DNA from: Microbotryum silenes-acaulis
Taxonomy: Eukaryota; Basidiomycota; Microbotryomycetes; Microbotryales; Microbotryaceae
Length of the DNA stretch: 64,000 bases
NCBI GenBank assembly: GCA_003665825.1
Contig: QPFY01000018.1
Location: 248,001-312,000 of the forward strand
Direction: 5' to 3'
Positions 45,527 through 56,729 of this stretch are shown here, one piece after another. How positions within the stretch are numbered: position 1 is the stretch's first letter; each line of letters begins with the position of its first letter. A program made the position numbers and the translations under genes. A model generated the notes under the pieces. That model was not told the DNA's origin, did no database searches, and saw only the letters and a list, made by a program, of their open reading frames with translations.

Positions 45527-47770
45527 CATAGCAAAAAACGGGGGTATTTCGGGTATGGCTTTGGGAGTGCGCGCTCTGCCAAGACGATCCCGGCGCCATC
45601 CCAGCACCATCCCGGCGCTCGGCGCTCAATTCTAGGACGATCCCGGCACGCGCTCGCCCTCTTGGGACCATCCCAGGATCGGGAAGGAATTTCAGGACGG
45701 TCTCAGAATCGAAAGTCGGACGCTGGAATGATCTCGGGACGGTCCCGGCGGCGCTAGGTTGCCAGTCCGGGTATGGTTCTGGAACTCTGGTGTAATCGCC
45801 CATGGTACTGGGAGTAGGAGGTAATTCCGGGATGGTGCTGACAGTGTACCAGGATACATAGGCTTCCGGCTGGTCAGAGGCATGATGTAGGGCTTTTACA
45901 GCATGTGCAGAAATTCTACCCCTTGGGTCCAAAGGACGGCTCGGTATGCATGCGCAGTACAGATGAAAGATATGGATTGCAATTGCCGTGAATTACGACG
46001 GCCGCAGTTGAGGCGGGGTTGGGTCCAGCATGAGCAGGGGCGAGCCGAGAAAGGGGGGGAAAGGCCGAGACACGACAAGACAGCCGACGAGAGTCGGTCT
46101 TAACAGTCCTTGCCTCTGCTCCACTCACGCGCTCGCTCACCCAGTCGCAAGAGGGTCCCCAGTCATCATCGGCGAGGCGACGTCCGCTGACCCTTACTCA
46201 CCGGTTAGCCTCGACTCATGATGGAGGACTATTCTTGCCTTCGTACTCTATTGCCCATGGGCATGTTTGGTACGGGCGATTTGATGGTGCGACCGACGGG
46301 CGACGTTCATGGTCGACCTGACTCGACTTGACCTCGCCTGCATGCTGCTACTAACCTCACTTGGTTATATACCACTCGTCAAACCCACCGGCACGGGTTG
46401 AACAACCGAGACATCAGGTGAGTAGCAAACCACAAGGTCCTTACGGGCTCCCCGACCCACCGTCCAGAGCGTCGTCACCCTTGTTGAGCACGGTTCTCCT
46501 GCAGTGTCTCAACGGGCGGGACTTCTCCTGTCTACGCACTCTCGCCCGTTGCCATTCCACTCTTAACTGTACAGTGTGTGATATGCTTCACTCTCTACTT
46601 ATCGAATCTTTGATCCATGACCGCAATACTTTGCCTAGCTGACTTGCTGTCTGGTGGGCTTTACGTTCCTTCCCCAGATGGGCTGACTGGCTAGCCCCTG
46701 TGCCGATTCAGGTTAGTCTCTCCCTCTCGTCCCACACCGACCTCGTTTGAAGCTCTTCTTCCCTCTTTTTGTCGCTTCGAGCTTTGCTGATGTCCATGCT
46801 GAGGTCTGACAATTCTCCATCTCTGTCGTAGTTAGATTCGTTTGGACACCATACTAGTAGTGAGCCTCCTACGCCTTTTCCAGGCTGTTGACGGCCTCAG
46901 GCGATGCACTGACCATCACCCAGTTATGTACAGAACACCAATCATACAAATGCATTTCATAGCCCAACGTGAGTCACCGCCCGTTCATCTTTGAGTCGCT
47001 CGGTCGCTTTTCGGCATCAGGGTCTTGGACTTAGGGGCTCAGCTGACTCGCTCGCGGTCCACTAACAATGTCCCCGACAGCTTACCATGGCAGTAGGTCT
47101 GGGTCAATCGCGCTCACTCTCTTGGCTACTTGCTAGGGTTTATAGTCTCGAACATAGAGTAGGCCGTTGACACGCTCTATTGGCCCCCGACGGAATGAAG
47201 CGTTGGCCGTCATCGGGCGGAGCCACGAAGTCCGGTAGGTGCCTTGTATACGCGTCTAGAGCAGTTTGAACGTAGCAGATACCATATTACGTTTTTTGTT
47301 TAGCCTTGTACTGTATTACATGTGAAAACCGCACCCGATTACAGCGAGAGAACGACCGCAAAAGTGATTACAAATGAATCAAGCATTACGAGTATACATA
47401 AGTAAAAACTAAATTGTTTACTAATCGATCCCACAACTATCCTGGCACCATCTCGGGATCATCCCGGGACCCAGGGACTATCCCGGCGGCGTCCCAGCAC
47501 CGTGCCCAGACCGCCGTCAATTCCCGGACCATCCCAGGATCGGCGCGGGTCCCGGGATGGTCCCCGGACGGTCCCAGCATTGGTGCGCCTGTCGCGGGGA
47601 CGGTCCCGGGACGGTCCCGGGATGGTCGCAGAGTTAAGGCGCCCAACTCTGGTAGTGCGCCGTGATCGTCCACGGTCATCCCAGGATGGCAACCATCCCT
47701 CGGCCATCCCACGGCCGTCCCGGCCCCGTCCCAAAGCCATCCTCAAAATATCCACCTTTTTTGTTATGCC
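45527..47770. mobile_element. 2.2 kb inverted-repeat element with GGGACSRTCCC palindrome clusters
   Basis: A 40 bp end at about 45,528-45,568 (CATAGCAAAAAACGG ... ATGGCTTTGGGA) matches the reverse complement of 47,729-47,768 at 33 of 40 positions. Inside each end is a 250-300 bp cluster of short G/C palindromes of the type GGGACGGTCCC and CATCCCGGGA (45,585-45,760 and 47,440-47,730). The interior has no transposase that I can recognise, so this would be a non-autonomous DNA transposon, with the clusters as subterminal transposase-binding repeats. No target-site duplication is clear. Confidence 0.5.
45860..47430. other. interior of the inverted-repeat element, no recognised protein
   Basis: Several GT...AG intron-like segments separate tiny open pieces on the plus strand at 46,690-47,100 (for example around TTATGTACAGAACACC at 46,921-46,936). 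No frame builds into a protein. It could be a non-coding spliced transcript or a degraded gene. Confidence 0.3.
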
Positions 47771-48750
47771 AGCGATTCTCGGCACTGATTCTGTCCGTTG
47801 TCACCGTGGCAGCTCGCGCCAAAATCGTGCCACTCGCAGGTTGTCGCCGCCCCGCCGGACTCCGCTGTCGCCGCTCGTGATTCTATCCATCGGCAATAAG
47901 TCATTTGTGATCGAGAACTCTGGTCGCGATCCTTACGCCTCGCAGATTCACTCACTAAAGTCAGATATCCCCGCAAATTGCGCGACTGATTGAGCACCGG
48001 ATGGAACACCAAAACCCCAAAAGGTTCGCCACCACTTATTCCAGAACAGGTGCTCTCCGAACGACTGGTGAAAATTAAAAAAGCCTACAGTCACACCGCC
48101 TCGCACAACAGCTAATGTGCTCGGCAGGCTTGTTTCAACTATGTATCCAAAATGCCTCAATACCCCGAACTGTTCAACTCCAGGTCCCCAATCTCCAACA
48201 ATCAAGAAAAGGCATGTAACTCTGAAACCCAGCCGACATTGCTAGAACTGTGCCACTGAGTGAATGTGGGCTAATAGCGGCATCGAGATTAGACACCCCT
48301 GTCGCACCAGGCTTCCTCGGTTTCGTCTGACTTTGCTGTCGTATCGCTCAACTTATGTTGCACGGGAGTATTCTAAGCAGCAGGATCCAAACTTTATTGC
48401 ATTACTACTTCACAGGAGCAATCTTACGTTGGTTGCGCTATGCTATGACATTCGTTCGGAGCGAGTAGCTGGCCGGCCACGCTGCGCGTTGGGCGTTCAC
48501 TGATGCTCATCTTTATCTAGAGCTGAAAACCGTTGTAAAACTAACCAAGATGCCTAGCCAGTACACCAAAACTGAAATCGTCCATGAGATGCATTCCCCA
48601 GATTCTCTTTCAAAACGCATTCCACAACTTCAATATTTGGCGTTCAGCGGGATCGGTCGAAGAGCTTTGCATCGCGCCACTGCACTAGCCACAGTGGTCT
48701 GCAACGGATAGAGGCTGCCGGCTGCCGGCTGCCCCCTACGGGAAATCCGC

Positions 48751-48981
48751 GCAACCGCAGTTGACCGCGGTTGGACCGCACTCGACTGCAGTTGACCGCG
48801 GTTGGTGGAACAGACGTCGCCCGTCCAGCCATTCGAAAGTAACCGCAGTTCAACTTCAGGCCTAAAAAGTGGGTTACGGAGGCGCCATTTGACCGCAGTT
48901 GCAACCGCAGTCGCAACCGCACTAACCGCAGTTGTAGTAGATCAAGTGATTGCGGTTACGAACTTTTGTGACCGCGGTTGT
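48751..48981. repeat. cluster of AACCGCAGTTG / AACCGCGGTT motifs
   Basis: About ten copies of an 11 bp near-palindrome in both orientations, irregularly spaced over 230 bp. The same word with its context (CGCGCAACCGC) recurs at 57,040-57,070. Confidence 0.8.
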
Positions 48982-50174
48982 AATAATGTAGTAGCCTATA
49001 CTATCCCTTTCTTCACTCTCCTTTGCATGTACAGTGAAGATATAGTAAAGTGGCACTGCCAATGCCATTGCATTATATCAAGCATACGACTCGAACCAAG
49101 AGACGAACCTTGAGCCTGAGGCCTGATGAGGCACTCGGCCTCAACTCGTGAAATCGCTAAGTCGGATCGGCTCGAAGACTCGGGCCCAGCAACGCCGACT
49201 CACCTTCCACCCTCGAATCTTGCCACTAAACCTGTCAATGACACACAAGGCTGATGATGAGTGTCGTGCTATATTCAGTGGATCACCTCAGACTCAGTCT
49301 GGTGGCTGACTCACTCGACTGATCAAACTCGAAGAGTCGATTGGACGCACGCCTGCTGCGACGGATCAGAATCCAGCCCGTTCATAGTGTAGGAGCGAAC
49401 TGGAGACGTACCCTATAGTTCAAGATCAGGTCCTGAAATATGCCTGTACACATCTTAAACATCTTCTCGTCGAGCTTGGATAACCGACTGACTGCTCACC
49501 TCGAAGCTCCCGTCCACAGCATCGAATCGGAGGCGAAGCAGTGGGCCTGTGGCACTGTTCTCGATGTGAAGGCAAGCACATTGGCATCAGCGAGCGGACG
49601 ATAGAGCAAAGGTTGCTCACACTTCTCTCGAAGTCAAAGAACGGCCACCTGTGGGCTTCCTGAACAGAGACAAGTGCAGTTGACTCGGACCGCCGAGCAA
49701 GGCTAGGTCCTAGTGCAGAACAATTGATTGATGTGTTTAGTACACGAACTAAGGATACCAGATGGCGAGATAACCTGGGGAGCATTACAGAGTCGGTGGA
49801 ACAAGCTGCTGATCAGTGCGTCAGCGTGATCGGTGCGACGTACTGTCGAGCGAGGCCGGGTCGGACACGTGACACGTGACACCAAAAGCACGGGCCATGT
49901 TGAGTGACCGGGTAGCATCGAGATTGTAAGTCATCTAAACTCAGTCACTGACTTGGTGCCGATCAAGTCAGTGAGTCGAATGCTGCAAGTTGGCGATGCC
50001 AAGGGCGCTTCAGTTGAGTCGGCGGTGACCATGATGTCGGCATGCGTGGAGCAGGAGGGAGAGAGGCGGCGCGCGCTTCGTGCGCGCTTCAAGCAGTGAA
50101 AGTCGATTTGAAATTGGAAATCTAATCGGCAAAAATCTGGTTAGTTTGCCTGACTTTTGCAAGCAGGTTGGACG

Positions 50175-50310
50175 TATGAGGAGCAGCGCAGTGAACGAAC
50201 GAAGATGCCGAGTAAAAGGATTGGGAACTTTCATGATGTATTACACTAAACTATGAGGAGCAGCGCAGTGAGCAAACAAAGATGCCGAATAGAAAAGGAT
50301 TAGGAACGTT
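50175..50310. repeat. 77 bp-period direct repeat, two copies
   Basis: TATGAGGAGCAGCGCAGTGA starts both copies (50,175 and 50,252), which share about 60 bp at high identity up to GGATTRGGAAC. Confidence 0.85.
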
Positions 50311-50744
50311 AAGGAAAGAGAGAGAGAGAGAACTGCGCCAGTCGCAGCTCGGATATTCTAAGTCCAAGTTCAAAGAGGTCCGAGCGCGCCCAAGTTCCCG
50401 TCCGCCAATCTCCGCATGCTGGAGTTGAGAGCGCTCCTGCAATCTAGTGTACACGATGGCAGGACGAATAGGGACATCAGGCCAGCGGAATATATTTCGA
50501 CTCACACTCTCTTTCTTCAGATGTGTGGTGACAACATGTATAGACTAATAAATCATGTCCAACCGGACGAAAAAAGTGCAACTTTCCATAGCAAAGCCAC
50601 GTCGACTTGGGCTGCTGACGGGCAAACATGCTGAACGGCGTTCATGAGAAAGGAACACGGCGTGGGATAGAAAGCTACATCTGACATGTTGACACACAAC
50701 ACTTCGGTCAGAAGGTTGACGCTCATTCGGCTTTGAAGAAAGGA

Positions 50745-52056
50745 TCAGTCTGCTTTGCCGATGAAGGCCTTGCAGGCATCGATTTGAGCCGCCAGCTCCT
50801 ACGCAAGGACCGATTGACCACAAGCATGCTGGTTAGTTTCCTGGTTGGAAGAGATGAAGCTGTAACAGCGGAATAGGGGCGACTGACGGGGAATAGTTCT
50901 TTCGCCGCCGCCTTGCGATTCTTCGCGGTGGGCGTTTGAGGGGGGTCAAAGGAGGCCGCAATGCCCTTCACCGTGGCTAAGTCCAAACGCGAAAGCTCTT
51001 GCACGGCTAGATCGAGTACAGGCTCGATGTACGGTCAGTTCTCTTGAGGTGCCAATGTGATCCCGGCAACGATTTACTTACTGTAATGTGTGACCGAACT
51101 GGCCGCCTCCTTGCCTCCCTTTCGCGCCGGGCGGCGAGTGACCCTCGACACGCTCATTGGCATTCTCGCAATGATCGGTTCACGACGGGTTTGATGCTCG
51201 GACTACAACACATTTTGCTTATTAGCGTACCGCGGGAGCGAACGAGGACACCGTGTCTTGAAGTGGAGCTTACATTGGATGCGATCACAACGTGCTGCGC
51301 CGCCAAGATCGATTCGAGTCCCGCTTCCGAGTGGGAAGAAGGTGACCCTATTTCAGAACCAGTGTGGTTCGGAGATTCGCAATCGACCACTTGAGACGTG
51401 GTGGCGTCCAACCCCATGATGCTTGGCGCGTTGTCGTGGTTGCGAGTCATGGTGCCATCACCTACAACCTCGAGGCTTTTGGCGCTCGCAGAATCACTCG
51501 CAGTGACGTTGTCGTTCGAGCCTTTGCGACGTTTGGTGGCGCGGGTGGAGGAAGTTTTCGCTACATTCGCAATTTTGGTTGCAAGAAGTTGCTTGACGAC
51601 GAGCGAAGTAGGCGGCCACATCTGCAGAGCCGGGTACCTCGATTCGATGATATCAACAGCTAATTGGACCCTGTTATTGTTCTGCGAGCCGAACGCAATG
51701 CCGGCCTTAAAGATACTGGAGGTTGCGAGTTCGGCGATGGTAGTAGTTACGGCGGACCATGTGAGCGTGACGGCTCCGTTGCTGCGCTGCTCAATTTTGG
51801 CCATGGCCACGTGGGCCGCCTCGATCTTGACCTCACGCAGCGCCGTCGTATTGATGTTGACCTCGGGGTCGTCCTTGCCGTCGTCCAGCTTCATCAAGTG
51901 CAGGTGGTCCTTGATGGCTTCCTGTCGTACATACCCTTGCAGCTCGTTTTGGAGCTTGAGGCAGGTGGGGTCGGTGGAGAGGTGCTCGGCGTGGTTGTCG
52001 TTGTTTGAAAGCTGCGTCGTGTCGAGCACACGCTTGCGACGACTAGCTCCCGACAT
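50745..52056 (-). CDS. unidentified multi-exon protein with basic nuclear-type motif
   Basis: ATG at 52,056 (MSGASRRKRVLD). A long first exon runs to about 51,276, where GTAAGC begins an intron; the next exon (about 51,080-51,205) continues SEHQTRREPIIARMPMS and RRPARKGGKEAASS; then PVLDLAVQELSRLDLATVKG, AASFDPPQTPTAKNRKAAAKELFP; and a last exon ELAAQIDACKAFIGKAD with stop at 50,745. Features: basic KRRKG near residue 180, a Ser/Asp-rich middle, and amphipathic helices at the C-terminus, suggesting a nuclear or chromatin-associated protein. No known domain recognised. One exon junction (near 51,070) needs an uncertain donor. It ends 500 bp from the CACTA-like transposase relic on the same strand, so it may be a host gene or a second product of that element. 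Confidence 0.5.
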
Positions 52057-52564
52057 CAATGACTTGATATCTGCAATTCAAAAGGTGGTTTCGACGAGGT
52101 TCAAAAAACGATTCAGTGAGTGTTGCAAGAGGTTTGTGAGGGGTTTGCGAGATGAGAGTCCACCGTAGCACTGGCCTAGCAGCAGAAGGTCTAAAGCGGT
52201 CCGTGCTAGCTCCGGCCGACACAGGTTCAATCTTGGGGACGAGCTAGTACACTTACCATGTTCTACCTTGACGCGATCGCGGTTTTCTAAATACTCATTC
52301 CTTCCTCTGATGTGTCATTCGTATATGGTCATATGGGTTGTCCTGTCCTTCATCTGATTATTGTTCCTATTATGGTACTTGGGATTGAGCCTAGCGGCGT
52401 GTCATTCACTCCTTAGTCGCTCAATCTCCCTACTTTACTAGTCTCTAATCTCTCTCCTTATTAGCTTTACGCTTCACTTTCTACCCTTCCGCGAGTCTGT
52501 CCCTTAGTCTCTGGCCACTCTGTTCTCGTCCCTGTTCATTGGACTGAGTCGTGGTCATCATCAG
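52057..52564. other. short spacer with tRNA-like A and B boxes
   Basis: TGGCCTAGCAGC (52,172-52,183) resembles a pol III A box and ACAGGTTCAATC (52,221-52,232) a B box, about 50 bp apart. No cloverleaf was built, so no tRNA is called. Otherwise nothing recognised. Confidence 0.25.
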
Positions 52565-55500
52565 TTACCACTCGAGAACATTTCTGCGACATGATGCCCT
52601 CGTTTGCGGTCTCGAGCGCAGCAACTCGTGCTTGAAGAACGTCACGCAGGCAAGATCGCGCTCGGACTCGAGTTGCTGTAGTACCAAGGCTCGCTCGGCT
52701 TGCTCAGCACGACCACGCCAGTCGATGGTCTCGGAGTTGCTGGACGACATTGGTGGAAGTGATTTGAGAATGCTGTTCACGCGTGACCTGACGCAGAGGT
52801 GCGAACGAGGCGGCGTGGCGAGTTGCGTGGCGGAGCGAGAGGAGAGGGGCGAATTCGGAAGCGAACGTCGAACGCCCCCTAGCTGGTGTGGCGGAGATTT
52901 AGTCGAGCCGCGACAACGCTGCCGAACTCGCCGCGCAACCCCACGCCGCCATCCTTCGTCGAGCGAGCTGCCAAAGTCCATCGCATAGATGGTTCTTGGT
53001 GTAGTCGTTTGCATTCGACCCCAGAGAGTTATCGACGTGACATTGCCTCCGTGGAAGACTGCGACCTCTTCGGTCAAGTCGACGATATTTTGCGAAGGGC
53101 GTTGCGCCGTTTTCTTGAGCGTGTGCAGCTTGTAGCCCGGCAGCTGGGCATGCAAGGCATGATTCCTCGGCAAAGTGTCCCGGAGATCGTCCATTGTAGG
53201 TATGTCGTACTTGAGTCGGAGGATCATCATCGTGTTCCGCATCTCCGCTGAATTCATGCCAGACTCGACGGGTTTTGACTTGCTTCTCATCCCCCCTTTG
53301 ATGTAACCCATCATCGTCTCCGTTCCGCAAGCCGAGTACTCCCGAAGCGGCCCCATTCTCTTCATAACATCGGGAACGTGCATAAGACGATGGTTCGTGG
53401 CGGGGAACAGATGAAGGAACTCGGGATCTCGATCATAGAGAAGCTTCTCGCGCAGTAGCAGCGTCTGTTCGATGAGAACATAGAGGTAGGTGTCCGTGAT
53501 GGGAACCTCGCCCTTTTCATCGAGCTCGTACAGACGAAGTTGTTCGAGCCGGTCGACGTCCGGTAGGCGATCGAAAAAGTCAACGGAGTCGTCGATGAAG
53601 ACATCGGTCTTCATCGCCGCAAACATTCGGATGGTGAGCGCCTTCAGTCGCTCAAACTCGGGTTCCTTGAATTGCTGGTACGAAAGCGGTCCCAGGTCAC
53701 GCAAGATGACAGTTCCCGTTCGATTGCTTTCCATTTTTTCCTTTTCTCAGCTAAAGGCCTGACAATCACACCCTCCACTCTCGCGAGGTACGGCCGAGAC
53801 AACAGCTGCGCACGAGTCATGCGAGCGATCGCGTCGGAGGACAACGTCATGGAGTGCCTGCGTGCCTTCGAGTCCAAGTCGCCGACGAGGATATTGATGA
53901 AAGTGCTGCCACTGTTGATACCAATCAGATGCATATAATCCAATGGTAGGAACGTGGAGTAAGCATCCTTGAACAGGTCAAGCGCCTCGATCGGAGCTTC
54001 GCCTGATATCCCCGTACGACGCCGCAGCGATTCGAGCTTGGTCGGGTGTCGTTTCATTGCTTCAACCACCCGACGGTAGTGCTTGTAGTTGCGCTCGTTA
54101 TCCAGTCGAACGTCCCGTCCACCAGGGGTTTGGAATGTCGTGGCGGTGTCGACAAGCCCAGCCCACTCGGGATGGTCGAGCACCGATACGATCACTCCCT
54201 CGTCGTTTTCGAACGCTTTCGCATGAGGAACACAGAACGGCAGATAGCCTTTGGTGTTTCCAGGTGCGTAATGAGGTATGCTGATGATCGAGCAGATCAA
54301 GCACGAAGCGAGGCCTCTTGCTCCCACAAGGTTTCCAAGGGCTGCTTGCTCCAGCGTGTCGGCTATGCAAGCCACGATCCTGTCTCTGCAAAGCACGTGC
54401 CTGTCCCGAGCGGCTGAAAAGGATGTACGCTCCCCTTCGAAGATGTGAAGCTGTTGACAGAATGTTTAGAGGAATGACTGCTCGTCTTTGGGTTTCTGAG
54501 GGCCGTTCACGGAGATGACAAAGTGCGATGATAGCTTCCAACGAAGTTCGGGGGGCAGGGTCATGGGTATCACCCCAGAGATGTGGGCGTTGACCTTGCG
54601 ATTGGCGTTGGAGTGCGCGAGCACTTCGGCTCCATCAGAGAAGGTTGCAAGAGGGGTGTCATCCGGCTTGAGATCGCCGTTTGCGTAAAGCGTCCGTGCG
54701 TGTAAGCCGTCAACCCATCACCTCACGACCGGGTAGGAGCCCGAGCCACCTGACGCCTTGTGCAAGTCGACGACCTCGTCGTTCGGCTTGGCATTGGCGA
54801 GGGTAGGGCCGATTACTGGGTGTGCACGAAGCGCTTGAACAAAAGGGGCGGGGTCATAAAAACGCTGCGTTGACCGTTCAATCTTCTCGCCATTCTTCCC
54901 CAGCGTGAAACGTTTCTCGCGGCACCCGGGCGTTGGACATTCCTTAAGATCTTCGAGCCGTTTGGCGCCATAGGACACGCAACCTTTGGGGCACTTCCCG
55001 ACCTCCACAGTTCTGAAGCCGGTGAGATGTCGTATCGTTCGGACCATTTTGTACTCGGACATGTCGCTGAGGTCGGCGTTGTGGAAGGTGTAGGTGCGCA
55101 GCAATGTGAGGAGGTCAGTCCAAGCGTCTCTCGAAAGCGAATGGTCCCGCTTGAACATGTAGAGTCGTAGCTTTGCAAGGTCATAGGGTGGAAGCGTTCG
55201 ACCTTGAAGTCCTGTATGAGGTAGTTACTGCATCAGCCCTCGTGTTCGTGTCAAATATGACCACTTGAAGCACAGCAAGAGATGAGCCTCAAGCGCGGCA
55301 ATCTCATCTTCAGTGGGCTCGGGCTGTTCTCCCTCCCCTTGAACATCCTCTTCCTCTCTCTCGCCTCTCAGAACGTTCTAATCGCTTTGCGCTCCACCCG
55401 CATGGGAGTCCGTATTGCTGGTATCTCTGTCACTATCATGTTCCTCCTGCGCTTCCGAGCCCAATTCGAGTTCCAAATGGTCGAGCTCCTTCGGACCGCG

Positions 55501-56055
55501 CATCTCCTCTTCGTCTACGACCATCTCTTCTCCCTCTTCATCTGCGGCTTCATTGAGGTTTCCTTGGAGATCGTCTTCGTCGCCGTTTTCGTCCGCCTCT
55601 CCGCCTCATTCTCGATTCATATCATCGGCGTTATCGTCATCGACCGCCATGGGGATCGCGTGACCGACTGCTGCCGGCCAAAGACGTCCCCGAAGGTCAG
55701 AATGGAGATTGGCCAAGATGAGTGAAGTCGTTGACGGACCTGGTGTAGCCCCCTTTCGCTTCCAGCATTTGGCTAGTTCTTTCGCGCCTGCGCCTGGCCG
55801 TTGCTGTTTAACGTCCTTTTTGAGATGCGTTGCCCAGGTTCTTTTTGTAAGCCAGGCTCCAGACTTAGACCGGCACGCTGAGCAGACGTAGTACCTCCAT
55901 TCATTGTAGTGTGCTTTGTCATGCTCGGGCAGTTCGACAAGACCGCTCAACGGACGTGTGTCTGCGAGCTTCTTCTGGATGCGGTTGATTTGTGATTGCT
56001 CGGTCTGCTGTCTCCACTGCGCAACTAGGTCTGGTTCGACTCTGCTGTGAGACAT
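52565..56055 (-). pseudogene. CACTA/Plavaka-like transposase, broken
   Basis: Order on the minus strand: N-terminal zinc-finger-like segment (YVCSACRSKSGAWLTKRTWATHLKK, 55,606-56,055); an acidic stretch (GDEDDLQGNLNEAADEEGEE); LRLYMFKRDHSLSRDAW; CPKGCVSYGA with ECPTPGC (CACTA-type cysteine motifs); VDGLHARTLYANG, LPPELRWKL; ARGLASCLICSIISIPHYAPG; LPLDYMHLIGINSG; and the DUF4218-like HVPDVMKRMGPLREYSACGTE at 53,300-53,420, ending at 52,565. Lesions in frame: TGA at 55,606-55,608, TAG at 55,378-55,380, TGA at 54,718-54,720, TAA at 54,466-54,468, and a frameshift near 53,735 in an A-rich run. Between them the frame stays open for hundreds of codons, so decay is limited. One intron-like break lies near 55,205-55,255. 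Confidence 0.7.
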
Positions 56056-56177
56056 GACAAAACCAGTGTGTGACTGACGCCTTGGAAGTGGGGATATGGC
56101 CTCACAACCGTAGGGAGAGAAAGAGGGGGCGGAAAGGCACCCAGTAGCCGCAGCTGGAGGCGCCCGTCACGCCAGTG

Positions 56178-56729
56178 ATGTTCCGGCGCCTTGAGGGTGC
56201 AGGTGCATCGGCAGTCACGTTGCTCGGATCCGGTAACGAGATGCGAAACACGCAAGGCACCGTCAACTGCAAGACGGCTAGATTTGTGCGAGTGAGTACC
56301 ACCAAATCAACTCATCACATCTGATGTCAGCGGAGAGATTCTTAACAGCGAATCTGGGATCCACAGATGTCAATGGAGGCCGACAATTCACAGCGCGCCG
56401 GCGAAGTCGTGTGTTTTGTTGAGCTAGGTATAACGACGCTGAAGGAGAAGCGATTGCTTTCGTTGGTCGATGTCCTCCCAGTTGCCATGGACATCCGGGG
56501 GTTGTACGAGAGATTCGATGTGGATGGTCCTCGCACCCTCAGCCTGATCGGCGTCGAGCGTCTCCGCCAACTCGTGTCCATCATCCCGAATACGATGCGG
56601 TCGCCTCCCACCGCGGCCGAGCTTGCGCAAGGCGCAGTGCCAGCTGTAACAGCTCCCGACACATATGCGGTATCTGTGTTTCCACATTCAACTGCGACCC
56701 CTCTGCGCCGAGTCGACGCCTGGCACTGA
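56178..56729 (+). pseudogene. second transposase C-terminal fragment, opposite strand
   Basis: Two exons (56,178-56,289 and 56,368-56,729; GTGAGT...ACAG, phase 0) encode PVMFRRLEGAGASAVTLL, GTVNCKTARFVRMSM, GEVVCFVELG and, later, MDIRGLYERFDVDGPRTLSL, stop at 56,727-56,729. The tail wording (TARFVR...GEVVCFVEL) recalls the C-terminal part of CACTA-group transposases. It is on the opposite strand to the relic at 52,565-56,055, so it belongs to another element or a captured piece. The 5' part is missing (a stop lies just upstream of the first exon). Confidence 0.4.

Larger units (their letters stand above)
47775..50744. other. gene-poor region
   Basis: About 3 kb without a supported gene. It holds the AACCGCAGTT cluster (48,751-48,981) and the direct repeat at 50,175-50,310. 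All frames are short. Confidence 0.5.
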
